Source of the DNA: Terriglobia bacterium
GTDB taxonomy: Bacteria > Acidobacteriota > Terriglobia > Bryobacterales > Bryobacteraceae
DNA: 42,587 nucleotides
Assembly: GCA_020073115.1 (NCBI GenBank)
Contig: JAIQFU010000057.1
Coordinates: 1 to 42,587 of the forward strand
Reading direction: 5' to 3'
In this document: piece after piece, positions 41,799 through 42,587 of the stretch
How positions within the stretch are numbered: position 1 is the stretch's first letter
How the letters are laid out: the number at the start of each line of letters is the position of its first letter
The notes under the pieces: generated by a model
Told to the model about the DNA's origin: nothing
Seen by the model: only the letters and a program-made list of their open reading frames with translations
The model's database searches: none
Position numbers and translations under genes: made by a program

Positions 41799-42587
41799 CT
41801 AACCCCGCAGCTCGACGATTAACGAATCCAGCGCGATCGTCTTCTGGATGTTGCGGCGAATGAGCTGCGCGATCTCGTCCACCTTCTTCACGGCCTTGCG
41901 GAGCCAGGCGAACTGCACCTTGGCGGCCAGCGCGTCGAGTTCGCGGCGGATGTCCTGGTTGCGGATTTCGCCCGCGCCCTCGTGGAGCAGTAGCAGGTCG
42001 CGCAGGAGCTCGTAGAGGGCCTTGAGGTACAGGTCGAGTTTCTCGCTGCGGCTGCGACCGATGGCTTCCGACACCGGGATCCACGAGGCGAACGGGGCGG
42101 CGCCGGCGGCCACGCTGAGCAGGGCCAGCATGGCGGCGCGGCGTTTGTCGTGGGCGGCGAGGTCGAGCGAGACCGCGACTCCCGGGCTGCCCGCGGCCAG
42201 GGCCACGCGGCGCTCCGGCTGTTCGAGGGCCCGCGCACGCGCGAACTCGCGCATCTCCGCGGCGGAGAGCGGTGCGAAGTAGAACGGCACGGCGCGGGAG
42301 CGGATGGTGGGCAGCAGGTCGTAGGCGTTTTCCGCCGTCATGATGAGCACCAGGTGATCGGGCGGCTCTTCCAGCGTCTTCAGGAGCGAGTTGGCGGCTT
42401 GTTCGTTGGCGCGGTCCACGTGGTCGATCAGGAAAATGCGTCTGTCCCCTTTATTCGGGAGGTATTGGGCGCTCTCCTTAATGAGGCGGGTTTGCGGGAT
42501 GGTGATCTGGCGCAGGGGGCCGTCGGGGGCGAAGGTGACGAAGTCGGGGTGCGTGGAGAACAGGAGCGGGTCGTCGTTGCGCTTGTC
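41799..42587 (-). CDS. holB: DNA polymerase III delta' subunit, partial (N-terminus beyond window)
   Basis: At least 262 residues are visible, cut by the window end. The clamp-loader AAA+ core shows HPDFVTFAP, RLIKESAQYLPNKGDRRIFL, DHVDRANEQAANSLLKTLEEPP (Walker B and sensor region) and LLPTIRSRAVPFYFAPL. A helical C-terminal domain follows (LDLYLKALYELLRDLLLLHE). The SRC motif is present as SRA. HolB helps load the beta clamp. The gene is followed after 2 bases by the ATP-grasp gene. Confidence 0.92.
   Translation of the reverse strand, partial: DKRNDDPLLFSTHPDFVTFAPDGPLRQITIPQTRLIKESAQYLPNKGDRRIFLIDHVDRANEQAANSLLKTLEEPPDHLVLIMTAENAYDLLPTIRSRAVPFYFAPLSAAEMREFARARALEQPERRVALAAGSPGVAVSLDLAAHDKRRAAMLALLSVAAGAAPFASWIPVSEAIGRSRSEKLDLYLKALYELLRDLLLLHEGAGEIRNQDIRRELDALAAKVQFAWLRKAVKKVDEIAQLIRRNIQKTIALDSLIVELRG

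Noticed and set aside
42430-42460. Another family-1 insertion in holB (word GGGGACAGACGC)
   Set aside because: The peptide YLPNKGDRRIF has the same length as in normal HolB, so nothing is inserted; the word match is short.

Overview
The window is a GC-rich stretch of a bacterial chromosome. Its content points to Acidobacteriota, close to the Solibacter/Bryobacter group. The clues are secreted carboxypeptidase-regulatory-like repeat proteins, an Alternative Complex III (ACIII) plus caa3 oxidase supercluster, a split glycine dehydrogenase, and many dispersed palindromic repeats. This placement is an inference from gene content; no rRNA or tRNA was seen.

Layout. 1-274: two imperfect tandem copies of a palindromic repeat. 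275-4115 (+): two tandem paralogous secreted Ig-like/carboxypeptidase-regulatory proteins, then a DUF892/YciE ferritin-like protein. 4158-9627: glycolate oxidase GlcD (-), GalU (-), a 7Fe/8Fe ferredoxin (+), QueD (-) and a DinG/XPD-type helicase (-). 9620-10333 (+): a frameshifted small membrane protein and a VOC protein. 10445-13299 (+): a tight four-gene 2-oxoacid:ferredoxin oxidoreductase operon (delta, alpha, beta, gamma). 13392-14322 (+): a TPR lipoprotein-like gene that appears to have lost an internal piece.

14424-27165 (-) is one respiratory cluster, transcribed right to left: actA-B-C-D-E-F, a small membrane protein, sco, coxB (with a fused cytochrome c domain), coxA (A2-type, YSHP motif), coxC, coxD. 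Most junctions are 4-base ATGA overlaps. Quinol electrons should pass from ACIII to the caa3 oxidase, either through ActE or directly to the heme c of CoxB. The upstream region 27166-27429 carries two palindromes that are operator candidates.

27430-28526 (-): a frameshifted glycosylasparaginase. 28740-32900: a patch that looks less GC-rich by eye, with a HEAT-like protein, an Old Yellow Enzyme, a DUF4242 protein, a divergent TetR regulator and a secreted protein; it looks like an accessory insertion. 32982-38350 (+): two small exported proteins, then gcvT-gcvH-gcvPA-gcvPB. 38338-40514 (+): a GT39-like membrane glycosyltransferase and a YggX-like iron-trafficking protein. 40498-42587 (-): an ATP-grasp enzyme and the 3' part of holB.

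Most unusual signal: palindromic repeats related to those between genes also lie inside reading frames and keep them open. The clearest case is a 69-bp (exactly 23-codon) palindrome in the ATP-grasp gene. A two-arm copy supplies the N-terminus of the helicase, a second repeat family supplies part of the ActE signal peptide, and a G-rich repeat makes up the start of the glycosyltransferase. Together these suggest protein-coding palindromic elements, comparable in concept to Rickettsia palindromic elements. Three further genes carry frameshifts or small deletions; whether these are biological or assembly errors cannot be told from one sequence.
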